Part shown: in pieces, positions 31,539 through 38,254 of the stretch
Position numbering within the stretch: position 1 is the stretch's first letter
How the letters are laid out: every line of letters begins with the position of its first letter
Assembly: GCA_023391005.1 (NCBI GenBank)
Contig: JAEWBS010000068.1
Coordinates: forward strand, 1 to 38,254
Reading direction: 5' to 3'
DNA: 38,254 nt
Origin: Bacillota bacterium
GTDB taxonomy: Bacteria > Bacillota > Clostridia > Oscillospirales > Ruminococcaceae
Position numbers and translations under genes: made by a program
The notes under the pieces: generated by a model
What the model saw: only the letters and a program-made list of their open reading frames with translations
The model's database searches: none
What the model was told of the DNA's origin: nothing

Positions 31539-33065
31539 TCATCTGCGGTTGTGGTGCACGTGGCTAAGGTACCGGTTGATGTCCTGCAGGGCGTTGTAGC
31601 AGTCCTCGAAAACGGGGACCAGCTCCCGGTAGAGCTCTACGTTTTCATTGATGGGGCTGGTGTAATAATGGTTGCGGTGGAAACGGGACGCCTCGGCATA
31701 GTCGCGGTAGATTCCGATGCCTACCCCCGCCGTTACCGCGGCGCCCACGCAGCCGATGCTGCTCTTGACATCCGTACTGACGATATTCATCTCGAAAATA
31801 TCCGAGAGGAGCTGCTGCCATTGGCGCGTGGCGACGCCGCCGGTGAGGTACAGAGAGGTGAACGGCTCCAGTTCCTCTATCGAGCGCTTGACGATGGCCA
31901 ACTGGAAAGAGACCCCCTCGATGACGCTGCGGAAAAAGTCGTCTCGGGTGTGGTGCATGTCCAAACCGATGAAGCTGCCCTTCGCGTAATTATTCCACCA
32001 GGGCGTCCGCTCCCCCCGGAGATGGGGCATGAAGAGCAGGCCATTACTGCCGATGAGCGTGTGGTTCATCCGCTCAAACAGCTCTCCTCTCATGAAAGAC
32101 TTCGTGTCGCAGCTGGCGGGATAGAAAGTCTTCAAAAACCAATCCACGCTCACTCCACCCGAGAGGACGGTGCCGCCGTTTAGCAGCAGATCCGGCTCGG
32201 TGTAGGACGATTTCGTCAGCACGTTTCTTCGATCCATTTCAGCGCTGCGGGTGACCTGAGACACCCAAGAGACGGCACCCATATAAATCAGCCCATCCCC
32301 GCTCTTGCACAGGCCGGAACCCACGGCAGGGGCGCGCCCGTCTCCCATCCCCTCCACCACAACGGTATTTGGGCTCAGGCCGCACTGCTCAGATGCCTCC
32401 CGGGTCACCGGCCCCAAGACGGTACCAAAATGGACCACCTCCGGCAGCTTGTCCATGTCGATTCCGCAGGCGTCCAGAATGACGTCCGACCACTTCCGCT
32501 GCAAAAGGTCGTACATCTGTGTAAACCCCGCGTCGCTCTCGTCTGTCACAAGAACGCCGGTCAGGCGATAGTTGATGTAGTCCTTACATTGGATAAACTT
32601 GGCGGTGTCCCGGTAGATGTCGGGAAACTGCTCTTTCAGCCACAGGACCTTTGAAAGCGTGAACATATGGCTCAAGCACACGCCGGTGATCGCGTGAATC
32701 TTCTTCGCACTCAAAAGGGACTCTATCTTACCGATCTGTTCGATGCTGCGCTTATCGTCCCAATTGATGTGCTCATACAAGGGCCGGCCGTCCCGCCCAA
32801 GAGCGAGGCAACCCATCATCTGTCCGCATACACACACAGCTTTTACGGAATCCACCGGGATATCGGAGAGGAGCTTCCTGCAGTTGAGGCAAAACGCGTC
32901 CCACCAGATCGCCGGCGACTGAGATGAGCAGTTGTTTACGGCGATATTTGGCGAATAATGGACCGTATTGCTGCGCACCGCCTCACCGTCAAATGTGAAC
33001 AGCGTGGCCTTGCAGGAATAAATCCCTATGTCCTGCGTCAGGATATACTGCTTATCATCGCGCAT
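31539..33065 (-). CDS. FGGY-family carbohydrate kinase (second)
   Basis: A 508-residue kinase of the same fold as the one at 29692 but distant from it. Seen: ILTQDIGIYSCKATLFTFDG (the usual DIGTTS-K loop reads DIGIYSCK), VCVCGQMMGCLAL, VVVEGMGDGRAPAVGSGL with the catalytic Asp in GDG, LRGERTPWWNNYAKGSFIGLD, and YLTGGVATRQWQQLLSDIF. It belongs with xylulokinase-like members of uncertain substrate. GAGGTG lies eight bases before ATG 33065. It runs leftward, with its own promoter region shared with the symporter gene to the right. Because the phosphate loop departs from consensus, activity should not be assumed. Confidence 0.9.
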   Translation of the reverse strand: MRDDKQYILTQDIGIYSCKATLFTFDGEAVRSNTVHYSPNIAVNNCSSQSPAIWWDAFCLNCRKLLSDIPVDSVKAVCVCGQMMGCLALGRDGRPLYEHINWDDKRSIEQIGKIESLLSAKKIHAITGVCLSHMFTLSKVLWLKEQFPDIYRDTAKFIQCKDYINYRLTGVLVTDESDAGFTQMYDLLQRKWSDVILDACGIDMDKLPEVVHFGTVLGPVTREASEQCGLSPNTVVVEGMGDGRAPAVGSGLCKSGDGLIYMGAVSWVSQVTRSAEMDRRNVLTKSSYTEPDLLLNGGTVLSGGVSVDWFLKTFYPASCDTKSFMRGELFERMNHTLIGSNGLLFMPHLRGERTPWWNNYAKGSFIGLDMHHTRDDFFRSVIEGVSFQLAIVKRSIEELEPFTSLYLTGGVATRQWQQLLSDIFEMNIVSTDVKSSIGCVGAAVTAGVGIGIYRDYAEASRFHRNHYYTSPINENVELYRELVPVFEDCYNALQDINRYLSHVHHNRR

Positions 33066-33153
33066 GGAGGCACCTCATCTTTCGACATGATTACATGACG
33101 CTCTTGACTGATGTGTTTCATTATATTTCTATTTTCGCATAAGTGCAAGCGAA

Positions 33154-33216
33154 TTCTTTGTACTAGCATTACAGCCTTTTATGTTTTCTCCCTCATTGTA
33201 ATATATGTACAAAGAA
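33154..33216. promoter_or_regulatory. Inverted repeat TTCTTTGTAC ... GTACAAAGAA
   Basis: A perfect 10-base inverted repeat (33154-33163 with 33207-33216), 53 bases between corresponding points or about five helical turns, lies between the divergent second kinase and symporter genes. It could be a pair of operator sites used with DNA looping, or two ends of one large RNA stem. No transcription factor gene is adjacent. Confidence 0.4.
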
Positions 33217-33254
33217 ACAAGTCGAATTTCTCCTCTTAAAACGGGAGATAGATA

Positions 33255-33282
33255 TTGCACTAATTATTTTAAGTGTTATAAT
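33255..33282 (+). promoter_or_regulatory. Promoter of the symporter operon
   Basis: TTGCAC (33255-33260) and TATAAT (33277-33282) with a 16-base spacer, about 85 bases before the ATG at 33374. The ribosome binding site is AGGAGG. Confidence 0.6.
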
Positions 33283-33373
33283 TATTATTGCAAAAAGCAG
33301 TACGGCCATCTTGCAAATTTGCGCGCCACAGGTAGAGAAATTTGAATACAAGTGAAGAAATCAGGAGGGACAC

Positions 33374-34735
33374 ATGACAGTTTACAACTTTTTAAGCGAC
33401 TTCGCGATTGCCTCTCTTTTTATTCTGGTGGGTCAATTTCTGCGTGCGAAAATCAAGTTTTTTCAGGAGTTCTTCATTCCTTCGAGCCTGATTGCAGGTT
33501 TCACGGGCCTACTGCTGGGCAAGCAGTTCCTGAATGTGCTTCCTTTCTCCGAGGGAGCCGGCTCCTACGCGGGCATGCTGATCATCATCGTATTCACGGT
33601 GGTCGGCATCAACGGATTCGAGATCAAAAAGGGCGAAGGCGCTGCGACGATGCGGCGCGTCACCTCGTACAACTCCTATCGGTTTTTGGCGTATTTCATG
33701 CAGTTTGCTCTGGGCATCGCTGCCACGCTGCTGATCATCCAGTTTGCGATACCCGATCTGAGTCCCGGCTTTGGCATCCTGATGGCATCTGGCTTCACCG
33801 GCGGCCACGGCACCGCCGCCGCGGTTGGCAAAACCTTTGCCGATCTGGGCTGGGCGGAAGCTGGCGATCTGGGCATGACTTTCGCCACCGTCGGTATCCT
33901 CTCCGGTGTTTTCGGTGGCCTGATCTTGATCAAAATCGCCACTAAAAAGGGCTGGACTGCCTATGTGAAGGACTTCAAGTTCATCGACAATGACCTGCGC
34001 ACCGGCCTCATCGCCAAGGATCATCGGAAGTCCATGGGTCAGGAGACCATCTCTTCTGTGGCGCTGGACAGTCTGGGCTTCCATGTAGCCATGGTTTGCA
34101 TGGTTGCCGGCGGCGGCTATCTGTTGAATTCGAGGGTTCTTGGGCCCTATGTGATCAAGGGCATTCCCGACTTCACGGTCGCCTATCTACTGGGCCTTAT
34201 CTTCTTCATGATCTTCAGAAATACCAAGGTCTATGGGTATGTGGATAAAAACATAAACAGCCGTATCTCCGGCACCGCTACCGACTTTCTGGTCTTCTTC
34301 GGCGTAGCCATGATCAACACCAAAGTCATCGTGGAGTATGCGCTGCCCCTGACGCTGCTGATTCTGGTGGGCTTTGTCTGCGTGTTTCTCCTGATCATTC
34401 CTTTCGGCTATCGCATGAGCGATAAGAGCTGGTTTGAGCGGTCCATCTTCGTATACGGCTATTCCACCGGCGTGTTCGCCATTGGATTCGTGCTGCTGCG
34501 GATCGTCGATCCCGAGAACAAGTCCCACACGGTGGACGACACTGCCATGACTCCTTGGCTGAACTTCTGCGAGATTTTCACGTGGTCCACAGTTCCCGTG
34601 GCCCTGCTCAACGGTCAAGGATGGTTCGTAGTCGGGATTTGCACCTTGATCTGCATCGTTGCAATCATCATCAACATCGTCGGGAAAATGTGGTACAAGG
34701 ACCCTATGGCCGGACGCGGCGGCTACGAAAGCTGA
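33374..34735 (+). CDS. Sodium:glutamate symporter (GltS) family transporter
   Basis: A 453-residue membrane protein with 10 to 12 hydrophobic segments, of the GltS family (Na+-coupled glutamate uptake; E. coli GltS has 401 residues). Typical stretches: FFIPSSLIAGFTGLLLG near residue 35, GFTGGHGTAAAVGKTFADLGW near 140 (the glycine-rich reentrant loop), SGVFGGLILIKIATKKG, and FSTGVFAIGF-like YGYSTGVFAIGFVLLRI in the second half. The additional length lies in the middle loop and the C-terminus. First gene of a likely operon with an OCD-family enzyme. Glutamate specificity is not certain; a related amino acid or amine-derived acid is possible. Confidence 0.88.
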   Translation: MTVYNFLSDFAIASLFILVGQFLRAKIKFFQEFFIPSSLIAGFTGLLLGKQFLNVLPFSEGAGSYAGMLIIIVFTVVGINGFEIKKGEGAATMRRVTSYNSYRFLAYFMQFALGIAATLLIIQFAIPDLSPGFGILMASGFTGGHGTAAAVGKTFADLGWAEAGDLGMTFATVGILSGVFGGLILIKIATKKGWTAYVKDFKFIDNDLRTGLIAKDHRKSMGQETISSVALDSLGFHVAMVCMVAGGGYLLNSRVLGPYVIKGIPDFTVAYLLGLIFFMIFRNTKVYGYVDKNINSRISGTATDFLVFFGVAMINTKVIVEYALPLTLLILVGFVCVFLLIIPFGYRMSDKSWFERSIFVYGYSTGVFAIGFVLLRIVDPENKSHTVDDTAMTPWLNFCEIFTWSTVPVALLNGQGWFVVGICTLICIVAIIINIVGKMWYKDPMAGRGGYES

Positions 34736-34819
34736 CCTACATCGTTTGTCCTTCCGCCTGAGGCAGGCGTTTGTCTGCCCCGGGCGGTCAAAAAAATATT
34801 TTTAAAAGGAGAATGCGTT

Positions 34820-35947
34820 ATGAACAACACCGGCAGAGTAGATTTCCTGTATTTGGACGAACCCTCCATGATCAAGGCGGGCGTCATGGATATGCATACC
34901 TGCGTGGACACCATGGTGGAGGTTTACAAACTTCTGGGCCAAGGCGACTACGTGATGGGCGGCAAGAACAACAACTCCCATGGCGTGAAGATGGCGTTTC
35001 CCAAGAGCTCCCCTTTCCCCAACATGCCTGTGGACGGCCCCGACCGCCGCTTTATGGCCATGATCGCCTATGTGGGCGGTCGGTTCAATGTGGCCGGTCA
35101 GAAATGGTACGGCTCCAACATCGAGAACAAGCAAAAGAACCTGCCCCGTTCCATCCTGATGGTCATGCTGAATGACGTTGTGACCGGCGCCCCCATCGCC
35201 TTGATGTCCGGCAACCAGATCAGCGGCATGCGCACCGGCGCCATCCCCGGCGTGGGTGCCCGTTACCTGGCCCGCCAAAACTCCAAGGTTTGCGGTCTGA
35301 TTGGCTCCGGCCCCATCAGCAAGAGCTGCTTCATGAGCCTAATTGACTCCCTGCCCTCCATTGAGGAAGTCAAAATCTTCGACGTGGTTCCCAAGAACGC
35401 CGAGGCTCTGGCCAAGTGGATTATGGAAACCTATCCCAGTGTGAAGAAAGCCTATGGCGTCGACTCGGCCGAGAAGTGCGTCCGCGACTCCGACGTGGTG
35501 AACTCCGCCACCTCCGGCAAGAGCCTGCCTTATATCAACGGTGAGTGGATCAAGAAGGGCGCTTATCTGTCTCTGCCTGCCGGCATCGAGATGGATCGGG
35601 AGTTCGTCCTGCGGGACGACATCCTCCGCGTGGTTGACAACTGGGCCATGTACGAGGCCTGGTCCGAGGAGCTGGCCTACCCTTGGCATGACTCCATCGA
35701 TCTGATCGGTGGCTATTATTTGGACTGGATCAAGGAAGGCAAAATGACCAAGGACCAAATTGTCAACATGGGCACGATCATCAATGGCGATGCGAAAGGC
35801 CGCGAGAACGACGACCAGATCATCATCTTCGGTCAGGGCGGCCTGCCCGTTTACGACGTTGCCTGGGGCAAGCAGATCTATGACAACGCCGTCAAGATGG
35901 GTCTGGGCGTGAAGCTGAATCTCTGGGAAGAAGCCGCCATGCACTGA
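34820..35947 (+). CDS. OCD/mu-crystallin family protein (annotated elsewhere as tyramine oxidase subunit B)
   Basis: A 375-residue protein of the OCD family, longer than usual (about 330). It belongs to the subgroup often labelled tyramine oxidase subunit B in databases; that name is a transferred annotation, not proof. Seen: FLYLDEPSMIKAGVMDMHTC at the start, GQKWYGSNIENK, GNQISGMRTGAIPGVGARYLA, the Rossmann motif VCGLIGSGPISKSCF, and VVDNWAMYEAWSEELAYPW. Ribosome binding site AAAAGGAG before the ATG. Codon use is strongly biased toward C-ending codons, suggesting high expression. It ends in its own terminator. Next to a GltS-like importer and an exporter, it probably reduces or deaminates the imported compound. 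Confidence 0.85.
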   Translation: MNNTGRVDFLYLDEPSMIKAGVMDMHTCVDTMVEVYKLLGQGDYVMGGKNNNSHGVKMAFPKSSPFPNMPVDGPDRRFMAMIAYVGGRFNVAGQKWYGSNIENKQKNLPRSILMVMLNDVVTGAPIALMSGNQISGMRTGAIPGVGARYLARQNSKVCGLIGSGPISKSCFMSLIDSLPSIEEVKIFDVVPKNAEALAKWIMETYPSVKKAYGVDSAEKCVRDSDVVNSATSGKSLPYINGEWIKKGAYLSLPAGIEMDREFVLRDDILRVVDNWAMYEAWSEELAYPWHDSIDLIGGYYLDWIKEGKMTKDQIVNMGTIINGDAKGRENDDQIIIFGQGGLPVYDVAWGKQIYDNAVKMGLGVKLNLWEEAAMH

Positions 35948-35967
35948 TTCCCGGTGGGCTTAATCTG

Positions 35968-36006
35968 TAAAGCTTGGGCCTGCGTGCGCAGGTCCAAGCT
36001 TTTTAT
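35968..36006 (+). terminator. Terminator after the OCD-family gene
   Basis: AAAGCTTGGGCCTGC (35969-35983) pairs with GCAGGTCCAAGCTTTT (35988-36003) and is followed by T-rich sequence. Only 22 bases separate it from the next start, so it may reduce rather than stop read-through into the EamA gene. Confidence 0.85.
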
Positions 36007-36027
36007 AAGAGAAATAGGTGTAACATT

Positions 36028-36921
36028 GTGCTAAAAGGTATTTTATCGATTGTTGCGGCGTCGCTGCTGTTCGGCATCAAGCCCACCGGCGACAAATTTG
36101 TAATGCTCAGCGGCGTGGCGCCTGTGTGCGTCACTTTTTACGGGCAGCTAATTTTAACGATTCTGGCTCTGGCGCTCTCCCGCATCAAAAAAGAATCCCT
36201 AAAAATCGAGCAGAGCGCCGCGCTGTTCCTGATTTTTCTGGGCGCCATCGGCATGGGGGTGACCTCGTTTCTGGTAAGCAGCGCTATGGAGCGCATCCCC
36301 GTGGGCCTTGCCACAATCCTGCATTTTCTGTATCCCACCATCGTGTCCATTGCGATGGTGGCCCTGTTCCATCAAAAGTTTACAAAGTTCAAGCTGGTCG
36401 CCATCCTCTGTTCCATCGCCGGCATGCTGCTCATCACCGACATCAGCGGCGAGGGGGCCATTTCCCCGGCCGGTATCCTGCTGGCGCTGGGCTCCAGCCT
36501 GACCTATTCGTTCTATATGATCGCCAACGAAAAAGGGAAGGTCAATGAGCTTTCCCTGCTTGTAAAGCTGGTCTATTCCGGATTTGGCAGCGCGCTACTC
36601 TTCGGCGTCCTCTCCGCAATTCAGGGGGAGATCAGGCTGCCGGGAACCGTGCCGGCCTGCGTGGTGATGCTGCTGGTCTCCGGTGTGGGCAATCTGGGCG
36701 CTTTCTATTTCATCACTCTGGGCATCAAAGAGGTGGGGGCATCCACCGCCTCTTTTGTCAATATGCTGGAACCCATCACCAGCGTGGTGGTCAGCACCCT
36801 GTTCTACCACGATCAGCAGGGTATCAAGACGATTTTCGGCATGGCGCTAATTCTCTCCTCCGTGCTGCTGGTGGCCCTAGATGGACACAGACGGATGATC
36901 TGGGAAAAGCGGGCTTATTAG
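36028..36921 (+). CDS. EamA/DMT family transporter
   Basis: A 297-residue membrane protein with about 10 TM segments and two EamA repeats (about residues 8-135 and 150-285). Typical elements: ASLLFGIKPTGDKFVML, VTFYGQLILTILAL, GLATILHFLYPTIVSI with the family's helix-4 proline, and in the second half GAFYFITLGIKEVGASTASFVNMLEPITSVVVS, the classic EamA helix 9-10 motif. Start is GTG 36028 with AGGTG upstream; the open frame extends left through the terminator but has no site there. DMT proteins often export amino acids or metabolites. Likely co-transcribed at a lower level with the GltS-OCD genes. Confidence 0.9.
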   Translation: MLKGILSIVAASLLFGIKPTGDKFVMLSGVAPVCVTFYGQLILTILALALSRIKKESLKIEQSAALFLIFLGAIGMGVTSFLVSSAMERIPVGLATILHFLYPTIVSIAMVALFHQKFTKFKLVAILCSIAGMLLITDISGEGAISPAGILLALGSSLTYSFYMIANEKGKVNELSLLVKLVYSGFGSALLFGVLSAIQGEIRLPGTVPACVVMLLVSGVGNLGAFYFITLGIKEVGASTASFVNMLEPITSVVVSTLFYHDQQGIKTIFGMALILSSVLLVALDGHRRMIWEKRAY

Positions 36922-37274
36922 GTAGGAAGGACAGCCCATTGACAAAGCTTGCCCGCGGGAGATCCACCGCGCCAAGGACCAGCAGTTCTGATTGGCGGCA
37001 AAGCCTGTTTACCGCCAGCGTTGGAGGATATGGACGCATCGCCCCTCATTCGTGTCCAGCCGCTGGAGGCCGGAAAGGTCTATAACCTGCCGGTGAAGAC
37101 CTAATTCAACAACATACTCTCTCAGGACTGTAAGCCGATGTACTCCGAGGCGTCCGACGCGGTAGCGAACAGCGAGAATACCGCCCCTGAGCACAGGTCA
37201 GGTCGAGCAAATGCAAACGGCGCTCCGTGCGCTGCTCTGATTCACAGAGCTCACCGCGCCATGAATTTTGGGCC
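36922..37274 (+). other. Intergenic stretch with apparent gene remnants
   Basis: About 350 GC-rich bases without an intact gene. One frame reads ACLPPALEDMDASPLIRVQP then LEAGKVYNLPVKT and stops at about 37104; it looks protein-like but is short and has no ribosome binding site. The following bases (37105-37270) have a long open frame that joins the DUF3830 gene, but its residues are low-complexity and unlike that family. Confidence 0.4.
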
Positions 37275-37287
37275 AGGAGGGACACGT

Positions 37288-37710
37288 GTGAAACAATTAA
37301 AGCTCTCGTTCAACGGGAAAGTCTTTTACGCGGACATGGAGGTGGATAACGCCCCTAAGACCTGCGCCGCCATCGAGGCGGCCTGTCCGTTCCAGTCCAT
37401 CTGGCTGTCGGCTAAGGTCTGCGTTAACGAGGCGGTCTTCCGTGCGCCGCCGTTCTGTGTGGCCGACGAGGTGGAAAACCCCGTGTTCAGCACACCGGGC
37501 GACATCGTCTTCTGGGGCATTCGGCAGGTAGTCTGCCTGTTTTACGACGATATGGTCGCTCTAAATACCAGCAACCGCTTCGCCAAAATGTCCCCGGAGG
37601 AGACCCGCCGCTTCGCGGAGGAGGGCCGGAAGCTATGGGACGCCCCCGGCGCGGTGGTCACCGTCGAGGTTGTGGAATCGGAGGAAAAGGAGGACGCATC
37701 CCATGAATAA
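37288..37710 (+). CDS. DUF3830 family cyclophilin-like protein
   Basis: A 140-residue protein matching the DUF3830 / cyclophilin-like beta-barrel group. Seen: LKLSFNGKVFYADMEVDNAP at the start, TCAAIEAACPFQSIWLSAKV, NEAVFRAPPFC, and GDIVFWGIRQVVCLFYDD, the segments where this fold carries its characteristic strands. GTG 37288, seven bases after AGGAGG, is the start; the longer frame from 37138 is not supported. The gene overlaps the next by eight bases, so both are translated together. DUF3830 proteins occur near amidohydrolase, hydantoin and amino acid genes; the function is not known. Confidence 0.78.
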   Translation: MKQLKLSFNGKVFYADMEVDNAPKTCAAIEAACPFQSIWLSAKVCVNEAVFRAPPFCVADEVENPVFSTPGDIVFWGIRQVVCLFYDDMVALNTSNRFAKMSPEETRRFAEEGRKLWDAPGAVVTVEVVESEEKEDASHE

Positions 37711-38161
37711 AATGTTGTTGACGGAGATGAAAATCCGCTCTCAAACGGCCCATATGGAGCAGCCTCTGGACATCCGGCGCATGCTGGCCCACAACAAGGA
37801 GATCGGCCGGAATTTTACGGCGGTGGTGTTTGCTATGGGCGACACCAACAATGCCACCTATTTTCTCAACACCATGCAAGATATGGCAAAACGTCAGCAG
37901 GGCGATCTGGAGACGCTTAAAAATTTGGCGGTGGAGCAGCTGCGTTTTTACGGGTACCGTTATCTCAACTACTATGCCATGAACGACCTGCACACGATTT
38001 TTCTGCAATTCGCCTTTGCCGTTAAGGACGCGGAGAGCTTTGAGGAGCTGGCCGCCTATTTGCGGATGCTGCAGACCTATACGGGCCAGATGACCTATTG
38101 GATTGATCTGGCCTTTCCCTGGAGTCCCGTCTCTAAAAGATACGACGAGGTGATGGCCTGA
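37703..38161 (+). CDS. Unrecognised 152-residue helical protein
   Basis: I do not recognise this family. It is soluble, with no TM or signal peptide, predicted mostly helical, rich in Met, Tyr and Phe. Notable segments: MLAHNKEIGRNFTAVVFAMG, NATYFLNTMQDMAKRQQGDL, QLRFYGYRYLNYYAMNDLHT and YTGQMTYWIDLAFPWSPVS. The ATG at 37703 has AAGGAGG upstream and overlaps the DUF3830 stop region, so the two are coupled and may form a complex or enzyme with two subunits. Codon use is like the neighbours. Confidence 0.75.
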   Translation: MNKMLLTEMKIRSQTAHMEQPLDIRRMLAHNKEIGRNFTAVVFAMGDTNNATYFLNTMQDMAKRQQGDLETLKNLAVEQLRFYGYRYLNYYAMNDLHTIFLQFAFAVKDAESFEELAAYLRMLQTYTGQMTYWIDLAFPWSPVSKRYDEVMA

Positions 38162-38254
38162 TTGCCTGTGGAGCCCCGGATGTCCAAACGCTTTGGCGCG
38201 GACGACCCAACGTTCCCTGAACGCCTGATGCCAACGCTCCGGCCGCCTGCGCAC
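38162..38254 (+). CDS. Possible start of a further gene (cut by window end)
   Basis: A TTG directly after the previous TGA, with GAGGTGA about eight bases before it, opens a frame that runs to the window edge (reading PVEPRMSKRFGADDPTFPER). An internal ATG at 38180 is another possible start. Too short to classify. Confidence 0.3.
   Translation, partial: MPVEPRMSKRFGADDPTFPERLMPTLRPPAH

Noticed and set aside
35974..36027. N-terminal extension of the EamA protein
   Set aside because: This frame lies in the terminator hairpin of the previous gene; GTG 36028 has a suitable upstream site and starts the first membrane helix.
37138..37287. N-terminal extension of the DUF3830 protein
   Set aside because: Low-complexity residues unlike the family; AGGAGG precedes GTG 37288.

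Overview
The window looks like a chromosomal segment of a motile, probably spore-forming anaerobic Firmicute of the Clostridia (Oscillospiraceae/Ruminococcaceae-like). This rests on strong AGGAGG-type ribosome binding sites, frequent GTG and TTG starts, moderately GC-rich coding sequence with AT-rich promoters, TATAAT-type -10 boxes, and families such as CheX, BclA-like C-terminal domains, LemA/DUF2207, DUF6282 and DUF3830. The species assignment is inference. No rRNA, tRNA, CRISPR array, insertion sequence or phage gene is visible.

Layout. (1) 1-12000 is a signalling region: a bacteriohemerythrin-CheX pair, a flavin-reductase-fold protein, a Pro/Ala-rich protein with a BclA/C1q-like C-terminal domain, a transmembrane chemoreceptor, a cytosolic chemoreceptor with a zinc-binding CZB domain, two membrane diguanylate cyclases with different sensor regions, and an isolated M20 carbamoylase/allantoate-amidohydrolase-like enzyme. 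(2) 12372-14581 holds a DUF2207 protein coupled to LemA. (3) 15279-20900 has a MerR regulator divergent from a five-gene operon (aminotransferase, ornithine-cyclodeaminase-family enzyme, polar amino acid ABC permease, ATPase and lipoprotein binding protein). The shared promoter has a 19-bp spacer filled by a palindrome, as MerR activators use. (4) 21811-24977 holds a DUF6282 hydrolase-like protein and a DASS-like carboxylate permease, convergent with a LysR regulator. (5) 25647-26974 holds an AraC regulator and a glyoxalase-fold protein.

(6) 27220-38161 is an accessory catabolic region. It has a decayed ABC ATPase, a ROK repressor divergent from a BtpA-family protein and an FGGY kinase, a fragment of a sugar isomerase, a second FGGY kinase on the other strand, and a rightward set: GltS-like symporter, OCD-family enzyme, EamA exporter, DUF3830 protein and an unrecognised 152-residue protein. 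The substrate cannot be named from sequence.

The most unusual non-coding signal is a dispersed intergenic repeat at about 21057-21158, 25396-25517 and 27033-27153. A GC-rich leader with conserved blocks is followed by a long self-complementary hairpin whose arms differ between copies but still pair. The two best copies keep every landmark at the same offset. Broken genes and the repeats cluster between 21 and 37 kb, which suggests a region of gene turnover.
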